A stretch of DNA of 64,000 nucleotides, taken from the NCBI RefSeq assembly GCF_020687765.1, contig NZ_JAJEWJ010000005.1, forward strand, positions 124,001-188,000. Reading direction: 5' to 3'. Every line of letters begins with the position of its first letter. The stretch's first letter is position 1. The position numbers and the translations under genes are program-made. Under the pieces are notes generated by a model. It was not told where the DNA came from and ran no database searches. It was given only the letters and a program-made list of their open reading frames with translations. The stretch comes from Sphingobacterium sp. FBM7-1 (GTDB lineage: Bacteria > Bacteroidota > Bacteroidia > Sphingobacteriales > Sphingobacteriaceae). Of this stretch, positions 17,040-26,984 are shown piece by piece.

Positions 17040-20000
17040 ATGAAAACTAGAATAAGAAAAATACAGGATGCTGGATCCTATTTGCTAGTGCTGTCGCAAA
17101 TACTGTCGTTATGTTTGGTATTATGTATACCATCCATAATCCACGCATCTACTGATGATTTTGACAAATTGTTCCGTTCGAATACGTATGAAGTGCATGT
17201 TGGCTCTCTTCAAGATAAGGTTATCCAGAAGTTGGTATCGGGTACTGTACGGGATTCATTGGGAAATGGTCTTGAAGGGGTTTCTATCACCGTTCAGGGC
17301 ACTTCGCGTGGAACATCCAGTGATCGCGACGGTAGGTTCGAGATTGAAGCGGCTGTTGGCGAGGTGTTGATATTTAATAATGTGGGCTATAGACCAAGTA
17401 TGATTGCTGTTGGTGCGCAACAAAATATAGAAGTTATATTGCAGGCAGCAGAATCCGACTTAGAGGAAGTCGTTGTGGTTGGTTTTGGAACACAGAAGAA
17501 GGCTAGTGTTACAGGAGCAATAGCATCCATCCAAACACGAGAGATTAAGCAAAGCCCTGCTGCCAACTTAGCTGTGTCACTGGCTGGACGTTTGCCGGGT
17601 CTTACCGCCATACAACGAAGTGGTGAGCCGGGAAGAGACCTTACAGAGCTCTTTATTCGTGGTCAAGGTACAGTAAACGCACAAAGCCCGATTGTTCTTG
17701 TCGATGGTATTGAAAGGCCACTGACTTCCATTGATCCGAATGAGGTCGAATCGGTTACTATTTTGAAAGATGCTTCATCAACAGCGATTTTCGGTGTACG
17801 GGGAGCCAACGGCGTGATTTTGGTCACAACTAGACGGGGTGTTTCCGAAATTCCGGAAATTGTATATTCCCTAGAGAATAGCGCACAGGATTTTCCACGG
17901 TTAATCAAGCCTGTTAATGCCTATCAATTTGCTACATTACGCAATCAGGCGCATGCCAATGATGGCTTGCCACCCGCTTATTCAGACTACGCTTTAGAGC
18001 GATATCTATTACAAGACGATCCTAAACGTTATCCCGATAACAATTGGAATGAGATAAACCTACGAAAATATGCCTTAATGCAACGGCATAATCTAAATGT
18101 TTCAGGGGCAGGAAAAATGTCGAGATATTTTGTAAATGCAGGTTATTTAAGACAAGGCGGCCAATTTAAGACAGAGCATGGCCAACCGATGGGATATGAT
18201 CCGAGTTTTAAATTGGATAGGTATAATTTCCGTTCGAACATAGATCTAAATCTGAACAAAAGATTGACGGCTTTTCTCAATGTTGCCGGATATGTAGAAA
18301 ACGTAAACTCTCCCTGGGGTGCCACCGGAGCCGATCCTTCCTTGTACATCATAGCCTATGGGAATGATATGCCGGCAAATGTACCCGGCCCACTTACAGA
18401 GGATGGGGAGATATTGGTAGGAAGCGCCGGACAATGGTCGCAGTTTGCCTTGATAAATCGCTCTGGCTATCTCAAGACCACACGTGGAAACATTATGGCA
18501 ACGTATGGCATGGAGCAGTCGTTGGATTTTATAACAGAAGGATTGACCACCAGAGCAGTCGTATCTTTTGATATCAATCCGACGAATACTTTAAGTGCAT
18601 CAAGAGGTTATGAGAGCTGGATGCAAGTGATAGACCCTAATCTTACCGGACAAGACGGTAGAGATAGCGTGTATTATGTTCCATCCAATGCTGGCGTGAA
18701 TACACCTTTGTCTATAGGTGGTAGCCGTACTTTTACCTCACTATCTAATTTTCAGGCTTTCCTAAACTATAATAGGACATTTAATGACCACAGTTTGGCT
18801 GGAATGCTGCTTTTCCAACAGCAAAAAACAATTATTAATACAGACTTACCCTACAACCTTCGCGGACTTTCTTCTCGATTTACTTATACCTATAAAAATC
18901 GCTATACCGCAGAATTTAATGCAGGGTATAATGGATCAGAACAGTTTGCAAAGGGAAACCGATATGGTTTCTTTCCCGCCATATCTGCCGCTTGGATAGT
19001 TTCTGACGAAGAGTTTTTTGATGTTAGTTTCATGAATCTGCTTAAATTAAGGAGTTCGTATGGGCTTGTCGGAAATGACCGTATTGGAGGAGGTCGGTTC
19101 TTATATTTGGACAATGTTCAATTGGGAGGGGGAGGCTATAGTGGTAGTTTAGGATTGGGACAGGTTGTCAATACGATTCTCTTTAAAAATGACAAATTAA
19201 AATGGGAAGTAGCGAGAAAGACTAATCTTGGAATAGAGGTAGGGCTGTTCAACTCTGTTAATCTGGTGGTAGACCTATATAAGGAAAAAAGAGATAATAT
19301 CTTGCGCTACCGTGGAACAATACCCATTTTGAATGGATTGCCTACAGAGGTGCTAGCCCCTGTAAATATAGGCGTTATTGAGAATAAAGGGTATGAGATA
19401 GAACTTAATTATAATAAGCGCTTCAATAATGACCTTTCTGTGCTTTCTAAGATTAATGTGAACTACGCGCGCAACAGACAAGTTTTTGCCGATGAGGCAA
19501 TGCGGCCGGAGGATTATGCTTATCGTTACAGACAAACCGGATATCGCATAGGTCAACAGTTCGGATGGTTAGTGGATGGCTATTTTGAGAGCGAAGAAGA
19601 TGTAGCACTTGCACCTATCCAAAGTGTGGGCGGTAGACCCTCTAAACCCGGAGATTTTCGATATAAGGATCTAAATGGAGATGGGGTAGTCGATGAAAGG
19701 GATATGGCGCCTATATTATATTCCCCTGTTCCGGAATATACCTTTGGGGCAGCCTTTAACGTGATGTACAAACGATTTGATCTCAGTGTATTACTGCAAG
19801 GTGTAACGAATGTGTCCAGCTATTATATGTTTAGAGGAACCAATTCTGTTGCAAATTATGTAGACCGCCACTTGGAAAGCTGGACAGAAGAACGGCATGC
19901 TGCAGGCTTGCCAATCCGTTACCCCCGATTAACTACGCAGGCTAACCCCAACGAAACGATGAATGATTTTTTTATCAACGATGCGAGTTATATACGTCTC

Positions 20001-20201
20001 AAGAACATGGAATTAGGTTATAATCTATCGGAAGGCATAGCTGATAAATTGAGGATTAAAGGAGCCAGATTTTACGTGAACGGATTGAATTTGATAACCT
20101 GGGATCGCTTGCCGACAAAGAACTTTGACCCGGAACTTGTAGGTGATCTATCTTATCCAAATGTCCGGATATATAACTTAGGTGTCAATGTTAGATTTTA
20201 A
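17040..20201 (+). CDS. SusC/RagA family TonB-linked outer membrane protein
   Basis: A 1053-residue outer-membrane TonB-dependent glycan transporter. After a hydrophobic signal region comes a carboxypeptidase-regulatory-like domain (VSGTVRDSLGNGLEGVSITV, about residues 70-150). The TonB-box region EEVVVVGFGTQ follows, then the plug domain (GLTAIQRSGEPGRD, SPIVLVDGIERPL, VLKDASSTAIFGVRGANGVI), and the 22-strand barrel ends in YNLGVNVRF. It works with the SusD lipoprotein encoded 33 bp downstream to bind and import oligosaccharides. Context with GH78 enzymes suggests rhamnose-containing glycans, by inference only. Confidence 0.96.
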   Translation: MKTRIRKIQDAGSYLLVLSQILSLCLVLCIPSIIHASTDDFDKLFRSNTYEVHVGSLQDKVIQKLVSGTVRDSLGNGLEGVSITVQGTSRGTSSDRDGRFEIEAAVGEVLIFNNVGYRPSMIAVGAQQNIEVILQAAESDLEEVVVVGFGTQKKASVTGAIASIQTREIKQSPAANLAVSLAGRLPGLTAIQRSGEPGRDLTELFIRGQGTVNAQSPIVLVDGIERPLTSIDPNEVESVTILKDASSTAIFGVRGANGVILVTTRRGVSEIPEIVYSLENSAQDFPRLIKPVNAYQFATLRNQAHANDGLPPAYSDYALERYLLQDDPKRYPDNNWNEINLRKYALMQRHNLNVSGAGKMSRYFVNAGYLRQGGQFKTEHGQPMGYDPSFKLDRYNFRSNIDLNLNKRLTAFLNVAGYVENVNSPWGATGADPSLYIIAYGNDMPANVPGPLTEDGEILVGSAGQWSQFALINRSGYLKTTRGNIMATYGMEQSLDFITEGLTTRAVVSFDINPTNTLSASRGYESWMQVIDPNLTGQDGRDSVYYVPSNAGVNTPLSIGGSRTFTSLSNFQAFLNYNRTFNDHSLAGMLLFQQQKTIINTDLPYNLRGLSSRFTYTYKNRYTAEFNAGYNGSEQFAKGNRYGFFPAISAAWIVSDEEFFDVSFMNLLKLRSSYGLVGNDRIGGGRFLYLDNVQLGGGGYSGSLGLGQVVNTILFKNDKLKWEVARKTNLGIEVGLFNSVNLVVDLYKEKRDNILRYRGTIPILNGLPTEVLAPVNIGVIENKGYEIELNYNKRFNNDLSVLSKINVNYARNRQVFADEAMRPEDYAYRYRQTGYRIGQQFGWLVDGYFESEEDVALAPIQSVGGRPSKPGDFRYKDLNGDGVVDERDMAPILYSPVPEYTFGAAFNVMYKRFDLSVLLQGVTNVSSYYMFRGTNSVANYVDRHLESWTEERHAAGLPIRYPRLTTQANPNETMNDFFINDASYIRLKNMELGYNLSEGIADKLRIKGARFYVNGLNLITWDRLPTKNFDPELVGDLSYPNVRIYNLGVNVRF

Positions 20202-20234
20202 CAGGTTGGTATACAGTAAAAAACTATTTTCATC

Positions 20235-21968
20235 ATGAAAAAGATAATATTTATAACAGGATTAGTGTCATTACTGCTAAGTAGTTGTAAGAATGATCCC
20301 TTAGACATTACGCCAGACGGGCGAATGACACTTGATGATATATTTGGTCAGGAGATACGGACAGAAGCGTACTTAAATACTGTCTATAGCCGAATACCGG
20401 GATATTATATCAATTACCATTTTATGGCTTTACTGGGTGGTATTACGGATGAGGGGCATGATAGTGATGTAGGAAATGAGACCAATAGTATGGCCAATAG
20501 ATGGATAAGTGGTGCATTAACACCGGCAGCTGGGGCAGATCCTACAGTAGGAGGAGGCTCGTATGATGGATTTTGGGCAGGTATTCGCCATGCGAACGTC
20601 TTTATAGCAAATATCGACGAGGCTTATGTTCCAACAGGGAATAACAAACAACGATTTAAAGCAGAAGCCCACTTGCTTCGTGCATTCTATTATTTGGAAA
20701 TGTCGAAGAAATACGGACCATTACCGATTGTAGAAACGCCTTTTGAGAGCGACTTTGATTATACTTCTTTAACCCGCCCTACCTTTCAGCAGGTCACGGA
20801 TTTTGTCGTCCAGGATTGTGATGAAGCATTGAGCAGTTCTGCGTTGCCGATGCGAATTACGTCTGTTGGAGAGCGCGGACGTTTTACAAAAGCGATTGCA
20901 CACGCCATTAAATCACAGATGTTATTATTTAATGCGAGTCCTTTATGGAATCCTTCAAATGACAAAGCTAAATGGACGGCTGCAGCTAATGCAACCAAAG
21001 CTGCAATAACCGCCTTGACACAAAATGGTGAATATCGTTTGTTCCATAATTACGGTGAATATTTCCTCAATGTATCCGACATCTCCGAATCACCAAACGA
21101 CCGGGAAACCATTTTTGAGAGACCAAGTGGATGTTTTACAGGTGCCATAAACAGTATCCCCAGCAAAGTGGGAATGATGAAAGCAGGGACTTGTCCTTCC
21201 CAGGAATTGGTCGATAGCTACGACATGCAGGCCACAGGAGAGCCCGCTATTCTAGGTTATCGTGACATCAACCATTTAGATCCGATTCCTAATCCGGGAT
21301 CGGGCTATGATCCGGCAAATCCGTTTGTTGGACGTGACCCCCGGTTCTATGCAACAGTATGGTATAATGGAGCCCAATATAATATGGGCAGTGGCATTAC
21401 GCATACTATTCAGACATATGCCGGAGGTCAAGATCAGATATTAAAAGCACCACCTAGCAGAAGAAATACACATACAGGTTACTATTTAAGGAAATATTTG
21501 AACCCTTCTATCCCCGATAATATTGGTCAGAACTCTTGTAACTGGAAGAAATTCAGATTAGCAGAGCTTTATCTGAATTTTGCAGAAGCAGAAAATGAAG
21601 CAAATGGCCCGAGTGCAGAAGTATATGATGCAGTTTATACCGTGAGAGCACGTGTAAACATGCCGCGCTTACCACAAGGACTTACCCAAGAGCAAATGCG
21701 TCAACGTATCCGCAACGAACGCAGAGTAGAATTTGCTTTTGAAGAACACCGTTTTTGGGATGTAAGAAGGTGGAGGATTTTGGATCAGACCGATAGGGTC
21801 GTTACCGGAATGGAACCTATCCAGAACCCGAATAATACGTTCAGTTTTGAACGGTTTGTCGTAAGAAGCACCAGTGTTTGGCAGACCAAATATCTGTTGT
21901 TTCCTATACCAACCCAGGACGCATCCATTATTCCAGATTTTGGACTTAATCAGAATCCGGGTTGGTAA
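20235..21968 (+). CDS. SusD/RagB family nutrient-binding outer membrane lipoprotein
   Basis: A 577-residue surface lipoprotein (signal peptide ending LLSSCKND). It carries the SusD N-terminal motif (LNTVYSRIPG), the helical repeat region with AEAHLLRAFYYLEMSKKYG, and the C-terminal SusD signature FRLAELYLNFAEAENEANG with RRVEFAFEEHRFWDVRRW. SusD proteins form the lid of the SusC barrel and capture glycans. It is encoded directly after susC in the usual order, and a DUF1735 lipoprotein follows within about 30 bp, so the three are probably one transcription unit. Confidence 0.96.
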   Translation: MKKIIFITGLVSLLLSSCKNDPLDITPDGRMTLDDIFGQEIRTEAYLNTVYSRIPGYYINYHFMALLGGITDEGHDSDVGNETNSMANRWISGALTPAAGADPTVGGGSYDGFWAGIRHANVFIANIDEAYVPTGNNKQRFKAEAHLLRAFYYLEMSKKYGPLPIVETPFESDFDYTSLTRPTFQQVTDFVVQDCDEALSSSALPMRITSVGERGRFTKAIAHAIKSQMLLFNASPLWNPSNDKAKWTAAANATKAAITALTQNGEYRLFHNYGEYFLNVSDISESPNDRETIFERPSGCFTGAINSIPSKVGMMKAGTCPSQELVDSYDMQATGEPAILGYRDINHLDPIPNPGSGYDPANPFVGRDPRFYATVWYNGAQYNMGSGITHTIQTYAGGQDQILKAPPSRRNTHTGYYLRKYLNPSIPDNIGQNSCNWKKFRLAELYLNFAEAENEANGPSAEVYDAVYTVRARVNMPRLPQGLTQEQMRQRIRNERRVEFAFEEHRFWDVRRWRILDQTDRVVTGMEPIQNPNNTFSFERFVVRSTSVWQTKYLLFPIPTQDASIIPDFGLNQNPGW

Positions 21969-22000
21969 AACTAAGGGAATTAACAATTAGAAAAATAGCC

Positions 22001-23221
22001 ATGAAATTAGTCAACATTTTATCAGCTTTATGGTGTATTGTTACACTATCGTCGTGTGGCAATAACCCAATAGATATAGAGGATTTAAGTCGCTTTAGGT
22101 CAATATATTTAGTACAAGCCAACGAAGGGTATGGGGACCATGTACTGGATATAAACGATGAGATTCAGATCATTAAATTCAGTGTAGGTGTGGGGGGAGC
22201 GAAAAGGATAGATCGGGAGGTGCAGGTCCAGATGGAGGCTTACCCCGATTTGATAGCAGAATATAATGATGAAAACAGAACCAACTATCTTCCTATGCCG
22301 CAAGGTAGTTATGAGCTGGAAAGCGGATACGTCACCATAGCAAGTAATGCACGCTATTCAAACGCATTGAACGTTAGATTAAGAACCCGGGACTTTATTG
22401 AACCCGGCGTGTCTTATCTTTTACCTGTTGGTATAGCGCAAGTAGATTCGGATATTCCCGTTAATGAAAAGCTAAAAATAGCATATCTACGCATAACCGG
22501 ATCGTATCCATTAGGCGAAGAACCTCCGGTCAAAGTCTGGGAACTAAGAGGCAGAACCTTCAAAGATCTTTTCATTGTTCAAGGAGCTTTATCGGGGTTA
22601 GAAGTAGATCTTTTACAATTTTGGGAATACAATAATTTAACTGGTGTCTTTAATAATGACCCTGTTACAGGACTTGGAAGTGGAGGATGGGGAGTTTTCG
22701 ATGTTACTATCCCGACGCCAACTACATTGATTGCGAGAGATGTCAATGGCGTTTACAGCGGAGTACCGGGCTCTATATTTGAATATCCGGTTAACGTGGC
22801 CAATAGAACATTGGCCGGACTAGGCGTTACAGGTATTGGTTTCAATGCCTACAATATAATGAGCCACTCTGCCCATTATAATGCAATTTTTGCGAAAACG
22901 GCAACAGGGGATTTGTATATAATTCGGAAAGAAGGTACGCAATGGTCAAATAAACTCAAGATAGGTGAAGGTTTCCAGATATATACCAACATGGTGGCTT
23001 ATCAGAATGGAGTTTTGGCTGTCACGCAAGATGGAGGATTATGGTTTGTCGCCATTTCTGAAAGTGGAGAACTTTCAGAACCCCAATTGGTCGGAAGTGG
23101 TTGGAATATATATAGCAGGTTAATGGTAGATGGTAATGATCTGTTGGCTTTGGAGACCTCTTCCGGCATATTATGGCGTTACAAGTTCGATTTGAGAGGA
23201 ATTTGGAATGTCAGAAGATAG
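22001..23221 (+). CDS. Lipoprotein with DUF1735-like domain and tachylectin-like propeller
   Basis: A 406-residue lipoprotein (lipobox VTLSSCGNN), start chosen at MKLVNILSALW. Residues of roughly 25-160 resemble DUF1735, a beta-sandwich common in surface glycan-binding proteins of polysaccharide loci (VQVQMEAYPDLIAEYN, LNVRLRTRDFIEPGVSYLLP). The C-terminal half has repeated segments such as NAIFAKTATGDLYIIRKEG, GEGFQIYTNMVAYQNGVLAV and DLLALETSSGILWRYKF, which look like blades of a tachylectin-2-type propeller that binds sugars. It probably helps SusC/SusD capture the substrate at the cell surface. Confidence 0.72.
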   Translation: MKLVNILSALWCIVTLSSCGNNPIDIEDLSRFRSIYLVQANEGYGDHVLDINDEIQIIKFSVGVGGAKRIDREVQVQMEAYPDLIAEYNDENRTNYLPMPQGSYELESGYVTIASNARYSNALNVRLRTRDFIEPGVSYLLPVGIAQVDSDIPVNEKLKIAYLRITGSYPLGEEPPVKVWELRGRTFKDLFIVQGALSGLEVDLLQFWEYNNLTGVFNNDPVTGLGSGGWGVFDVTIPTPTTLIARDVNGVYSGVPGSIFEYPVNVANRTLAGLGVTGIGFNAYNIMSHSAHYNAIFAKTATGDLYIIRKEGTQWSNKLKIGEGFQIYTNMVAYQNGVLAVTQDGGLWFVAISESGELSEPQLVGSGWNIYSRLMVDGNDLLALETSSGILWRYKFDLRGIWNVRR

Positions 23222-23262
23222 CGTAATAAATAAGAAAGTAAAATAAATTAAAATAAATTAAA

Positions 23263-25035
23263 ATGGACAGAAGAACATTATTAAAAAGTGGATTAGCTGC
23301 TAGTGTGTTAGGACTCTCGGGAATATCTGCAAGAGCAGATGAAAAATTGGAAGCAGATTTGAAGAAGGGTAATAATGAATATATTGAAAAAAACCAGTTA
23401 AAATTTTGGTTAGAAACATCTTTAAAGCGGGTGTACCCCAATTCTCTTCCTGAAGGTAGAAAGAGCCTGATGTTCATCGCTGCGAAAAACGAGCAACTAT
23501 CTTTTCAGGTTTGTTTCCGCAATTTGGCTACAGATTCCGCTCAAGTGAAGTGTGAAATAGCCGATGGAAATGCATTTAATCCCAAAGTAAGACGGGTCGG
23601 TTTTGTTCCCATGCAACATCTAAATACCTATGTTCCTAAAGACGAGATTGAAGGGATTGGCTTTATTCCGGGGTTATGCCCAGATCCGCTTTATCCGGAA
23701 GACAGCGTGCAGGTAGGTCCGGAGTCAAACGGCGTTTTCTGGATTACGTTGAAAGTGCCAAAGGATATGTCGATAGGCGTACACAAACTTACTGCAAAAG
23801 TAAGTCTGATTAATCGATATGGTTATGTTGGAGAGACTAACCCACCACCTTTTACAATAGAATTACCGGTTGAAATAGATGTTCGCTCCTTGGTTATTCA
23901 GCCACGAAAAGATTTTCCGGTAACGCATTGGATTTCGGCGGATTCCATTTGGGAATGGTATAAGATAAAACCTGTAGGAGAGCGTTTTTGGGAATTAGCT
24001 GAGCAATATATTGCCAATATCGTTGCGCATAATGTTAACGTAGTCTATACGCCAATATTTAATGCCAGACATGAAATATTACGTACGCCAGCTCAATTAC
24101 TGAAAATCAAAAAGACAGGAAAAGATAAATATGTTTTTGATTTCAGTGATGTGCGCAAATGGGTACGGTTGGCGGTTAAACATGGCGCAGAGTACGTAGA
24201 ATGGACGCATTTTTTTACACCGGCACCCACTAGTGGCAAGCATCCGCAACGTATTTTCGAACGTAACGATGATAAAATAGGTGAAATGTTATGGGCACCG
24301 GAAATCAGCGCCATGTCAGATACCTACCGGAAATTTTTAGAGCAATTTCTACCACAGTTTAAGCAATTCTTAATCGATGAAAATGTATTGGAAATGTCTT
24401 TGTTTCACTGTGCCGACGAACCGGACGGAGAAGCTCAGATAGCAGATTATAGAAAAGCCAGAGGACTTTTAAAAGAGTTAGCCCCTTGGATGAAAGTGAT
24501 GGATGCTATGAGTGATCCCCATTTTGCAGTTGAGCGCTTATCGGATATGCCCGTTCCGAGCATCACTACGGCACCGGCTTTCGCAGCGGCAGGTTGCCCC
24601 GCCTGGGTATATTATTGTTGCGGACCTCGCGACCAATACTTACAAAGGCTGCTTGATACACCATTGTCGAAAATTAGAATGTCCGGGCTGTTGTTTTACA
24701 AACTTGATGCTAAAGGTTTTCTCCATTGGGGACATAATTACTGGTTTATATTCTGTACACCAGACATTGGAGACCCATTTACACAAGCTGATGTCAAAGC
24801 TTGGCCTGGACTGCCTTATGGTGACGCATTCGTTGTTTACCCCGGTCCAGAAGGCCCGCTAGATTCCATCCGATATGAGGTCTTTGCAGAAAGCTTGCAG
24901 GATTTTGCGTTATTGCAATCAGCGGGAATCAAACAGGATGACCCTATGTTTGATGAGATTAAAGATTATGCAAATTTCCCAAAATCAGCGGAGTGGTTTA
25001 ACAAGGTTCGGAGAGCAATATTGGAACGGTATTAA
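23263..25035 (+). CDS. Secreted DUF4091-like glycoside hydrolase-related protein
   Basis: A 590-residue exported protein. Its N-terminus (MDRRTLLKSGLAASVLGLSG) has the twin-Arg and hydrophobic pattern of a Tat-like signal. The N-terminal third is beta-rich (QVCFRNLATDSAQVKCEI), and the rest resembles the TIM-barrel-like DUF4091 family, with FHCADEPDGEAQIADYR (a candidate acidic active-site segment), SFLHWGHNYW-like GFLHWGHNYW and a closing YEVFAESLQDFALL. DUF4091 proteins are frequent in Bacteroidota polysaccharide loci. The activity is not established from sequence. It lies 41 bp after the DUF1735 gene. Confidence 0.7.
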   Translation: MDRRTLLKSGLAASVLGLSGISARADEKLEADLKKGNNEYIEKNQLKFWLETSLKRVYPNSLPEGRKSLMFIAAKNEQLSFQVCFRNLATDSAQVKCEIADGNAFNPKVRRVGFVPMQHLNTYVPKDEIEGIGFIPGLCPDPLYPEDSVQVGPESNGVFWITLKVPKDMSIGVHKLTAKVSLINRYGYVGETNPPPFTIELPVEIDVRSLVIQPRKDFPVTHWISADSIWEWYKIKPVGERFWELAEQYIANIVAHNVNVVYTPIFNARHEILRTPAQLLKIKKTGKDKYVFDFSDVRKWVRLAVKHGAEYVEWTHFFTPAPTSGKHPQRIFERNDDKIGEMLWAPEISAMSDTYRKFLEQFLPQFKQFLIDENVLEMSLFHCADEPDGEAQIADYRKARGLLKELAPWMKVMDAMSDPHFAVERLSDMPVPSITTAPAFAAAGCPAWVYYCCGPRDQYLQRLLDTPLSKIRMSGLLFYKLDAKGFLHWGHNYWFIFCTPDIGDPFTQADVKAWPGLPYGDAFVVYPGPEGPLDSIRYEVFAESLQDFALLQSAGIKQDDPMFDEIKDYANFPKSAEWFNKVRRAILERY

Positions 25036-25049
25036 ATTTAGATGTAAGC

Positions 25050-26315
25050 ATGAAAAAGATTATATATTATCTTATGGCTTTAGTGACCTGTGTTTTGTTG
25101 CTGAGCGCTTTTCAAAATCAAACCAATAGGGAAAAAGACACTAACGAGGGAGGTAATCCGGAAGAAGTATTTTTTCCGATTATGGCTTGGGACGATGTTC
25201 GAAACGAGGAGACTATCCGTAAAATGGCTGAATGTGGTATCAACGCTATAGCATTCACTCCGCCGGAATTTTTAGATGCTTGTGAGCGTCATAATGTCAA
25301 AGCGATTGTATTTGATCCACGTGTTACACCTAAGTGGGATGAGCAGTTTGATTCAGAAAAGGGAAATGTTATTTTGAGGGAATTAATAGACAAATACAAT
25401 GACCATCCCGCTGTATATGGATATCACTTAAAAGATGAACCGGACGGAAACCAGCTTTATGAATTAGGAAAGTCTGCGAGATTAGTGAATGAACTTGCGC
25501 CAGGTAAGTGGGCGTACATTAATCTACCTCCGGGTATGGGAGATTGGTATGATACAACCTATCTGCAGTTATTTGTAGATCAATGCCAACCAAAATTTAT
25601 TTCCTATGATAATTACCCCATCGGAGAAAGCGATAAATATGGTTTCTCATGGGGATATTGGGCAAATATTGCAGATATTCGGTCGGCATCGCTGAGAAAT
25701 AATATTCCTTTTCATACCATCTTATTGACAGGCGCCCATTTCGCTTACCGTATTCCGTCCTACGATGATTTGGCTTTGCAGATTTATGGTGCTTTGGCGT
25801 ATGGTGCGCAGGGTCTGGCCTACTACAAATTTGTAGGGGAAACCCTGAGCGTATTGGGTGCCCCCGAATTAGGAAATTGGCGGTTCGCGCCGTTGGATGA
25901 ATTTGGCGATATAACCCCAAGTTATTATAATATCAAAAATCTGAACAAGCGTATCCAATCATGGGCACCAACCCTGTTAAAATTGCGGAGCGATGATGTC
26001 TATCATATTGGTGAGGACATACCAGACCGTAATCATGGCGTGACAGAAAAGAGCTTAATACAAGGTTTTGACAGCGGTCAATCCTTTATTGTTGGTGAAT
26101 TTACGCATCAGGACGATGGATCTAAATGGATTATGGTGGTTAATAAGAATTTGCAAGGCTCCACGTTCATACGACCTAAATTTGCGGATAACGTTGATAC
26201 AGAAAGTATAGAATTTTTGTCTCATGCAAATGGAAAACTAGGCGAATGGCCAAAGATTTGGTATAGCCTTGCCCCAGGCCAGGGAGTATTGCTTAAAGTT
26301 AAATTGAAAAGTTAG
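25050..26315 (+). CDS. Secreted TIM-barrel glycosidase-like protein
   Basis: A 421-residue protein with a signal peptide or lipid-like leader (MKKIIYYLMALVTCVLLLSA). FPIMAWDDVRNEETIRKMAECG and GINAIAFTPPEF mark an early barrel strand. VYGYHLKDEPDG carries a likely acid/base acidic pair, and QGLAYYKFVGETLS and GNWRFAPLDEFG lie near the later strands. The pattern is that of clan GH-A barrels (GH42/GH35-like), but I cannot assign a family. The upstream gene ends 14 bp before, so both are probably cotranscribed. Confidence 0.6.
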   Translation: MKKIIYYLMALVTCVLLLSAFQNQTNREKDTNEGGNPEEVFFPIMAWDDVRNEETIRKMAECGINAIAFTPPEFLDACERHNVKAIVFDPRVTPKWDEQFDSEKGNVILRELIDKYNDHPAVYGYHLKDEPDGNQLYELGKSARLVNELAPGKWAYINLPPGMGDWYDTTYLQLFVDQCQPKFISYDNYPIGESDKYGFSWGYWANIADIRSASLRNNIPFHTILLTGAHFAYRIPSYDDLALQIYGALAYGAQGLAYYKFVGETLSVLGAPELGNWRFAPLDEFGDITPSYYNIKNLNKRIQSWAPTLLKLRSDDVYHIGEDIPDRNHGVTEKSLIQGFDSGQSFIVGEFTHQDDGSKWIMVVNKNLQGSTFIRPKFADNVDTESIEFLSHANGKLGEWPKIWYSLAPGQGVLLKVKLKS

Positions 26316-26324
26316 GCTTATTAT

Positions 26325-26984
26325 ATGAGATTAAATGAGGTGCATCCCTGGGGACATAATTTGACAGAATATAGGTCGATCTTTAATTTGGATGATGAAG
26401 ATTTGCACAAATCTATCATTAGTTTTGCAGATGGCACCTCAAGTGCCAATAGCGAGTTAACAAATATGGGACACAAAATAATATCCGTTGATCCTGTTTA
26501 TCAATTTACCCGAAACGACCTGGATTATCGATTGAACGAAGTGATTTCACGCGCAAAAATGTATCAGCAAGAATTGCCATCTCACGAAAAACAGAATGCT
26601 GCGGCCATTGCTGATTCAAGAGCAGCAGCAACCAGAACTTTTCTTGCTGATTTCGAGCTTGGGAAAAAGGAGCAACGTTATATCGCGGGGTCTTTTCCCG
26701 GTCCTTTTCCCTTTTCTGATAATAGCTTTGAGTTAGGGTTGTGTGCTCATTTTTTGTTATTATATGATAATTACGGCTTAGCGTTTCATATTAAAGCAAT
26801 TACCGAGATGCTCAGAATCTGTGACGAAATTAGGATTTATCCGTTAGTAAATCTTACAGGAAATAAGCCAGCGATTCTAGAGGATTTGATTAACAACTTT
26901 AGTAGCTGTTATACCGTAAAAACACAAGAGGTAGATTATGGATTTCAAGGTATCGGAACGGAACTTTTAAGGATTAGTAAATGA
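26325..26984 (+). CDS. Class I SAM-dependent methyltransferase-like protein
   Basis: A 219-residue cytoplasmic protein. It begins HPWGHNLTEYRSIFNLDDED, then ISFADGTSSANSELTNMGH and ISVDPVYQF, which resemble motif I and the acidic end of strand 2 of a Rossmann methyltransferase. FPFSDNSFELGLCAHFLLLY corresponds to motif IV. I recognise the overall pattern as an uncharacterised group of SAM-dependent methyltransferases. It overlaps the next gene by 4 bp (ATGA), so it is translated with it. A methyltransferase is unusual in a glycan utilisation cluster; its substrate is unknown. Confidence 0.65.
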   Translation: MRLNEVHPWGHNLTEYRSIFNLDDEDLHKSIISFADGTSSANSELTNMGHKIISVDPVYQFTRNDLDYRLNEVISRAKMYQQELPSHEKQNAAAIADSRAAATRTFLADFELGKKEQRYIAGSFPGPFPFSDNSFELGLCAHFLLLYDNYGLAFHIKAITEMLRICDEIRIYPLVNLTGNKPAILEDLINNFSSCYTVKTQEVDYGFQGIGTELLRISK

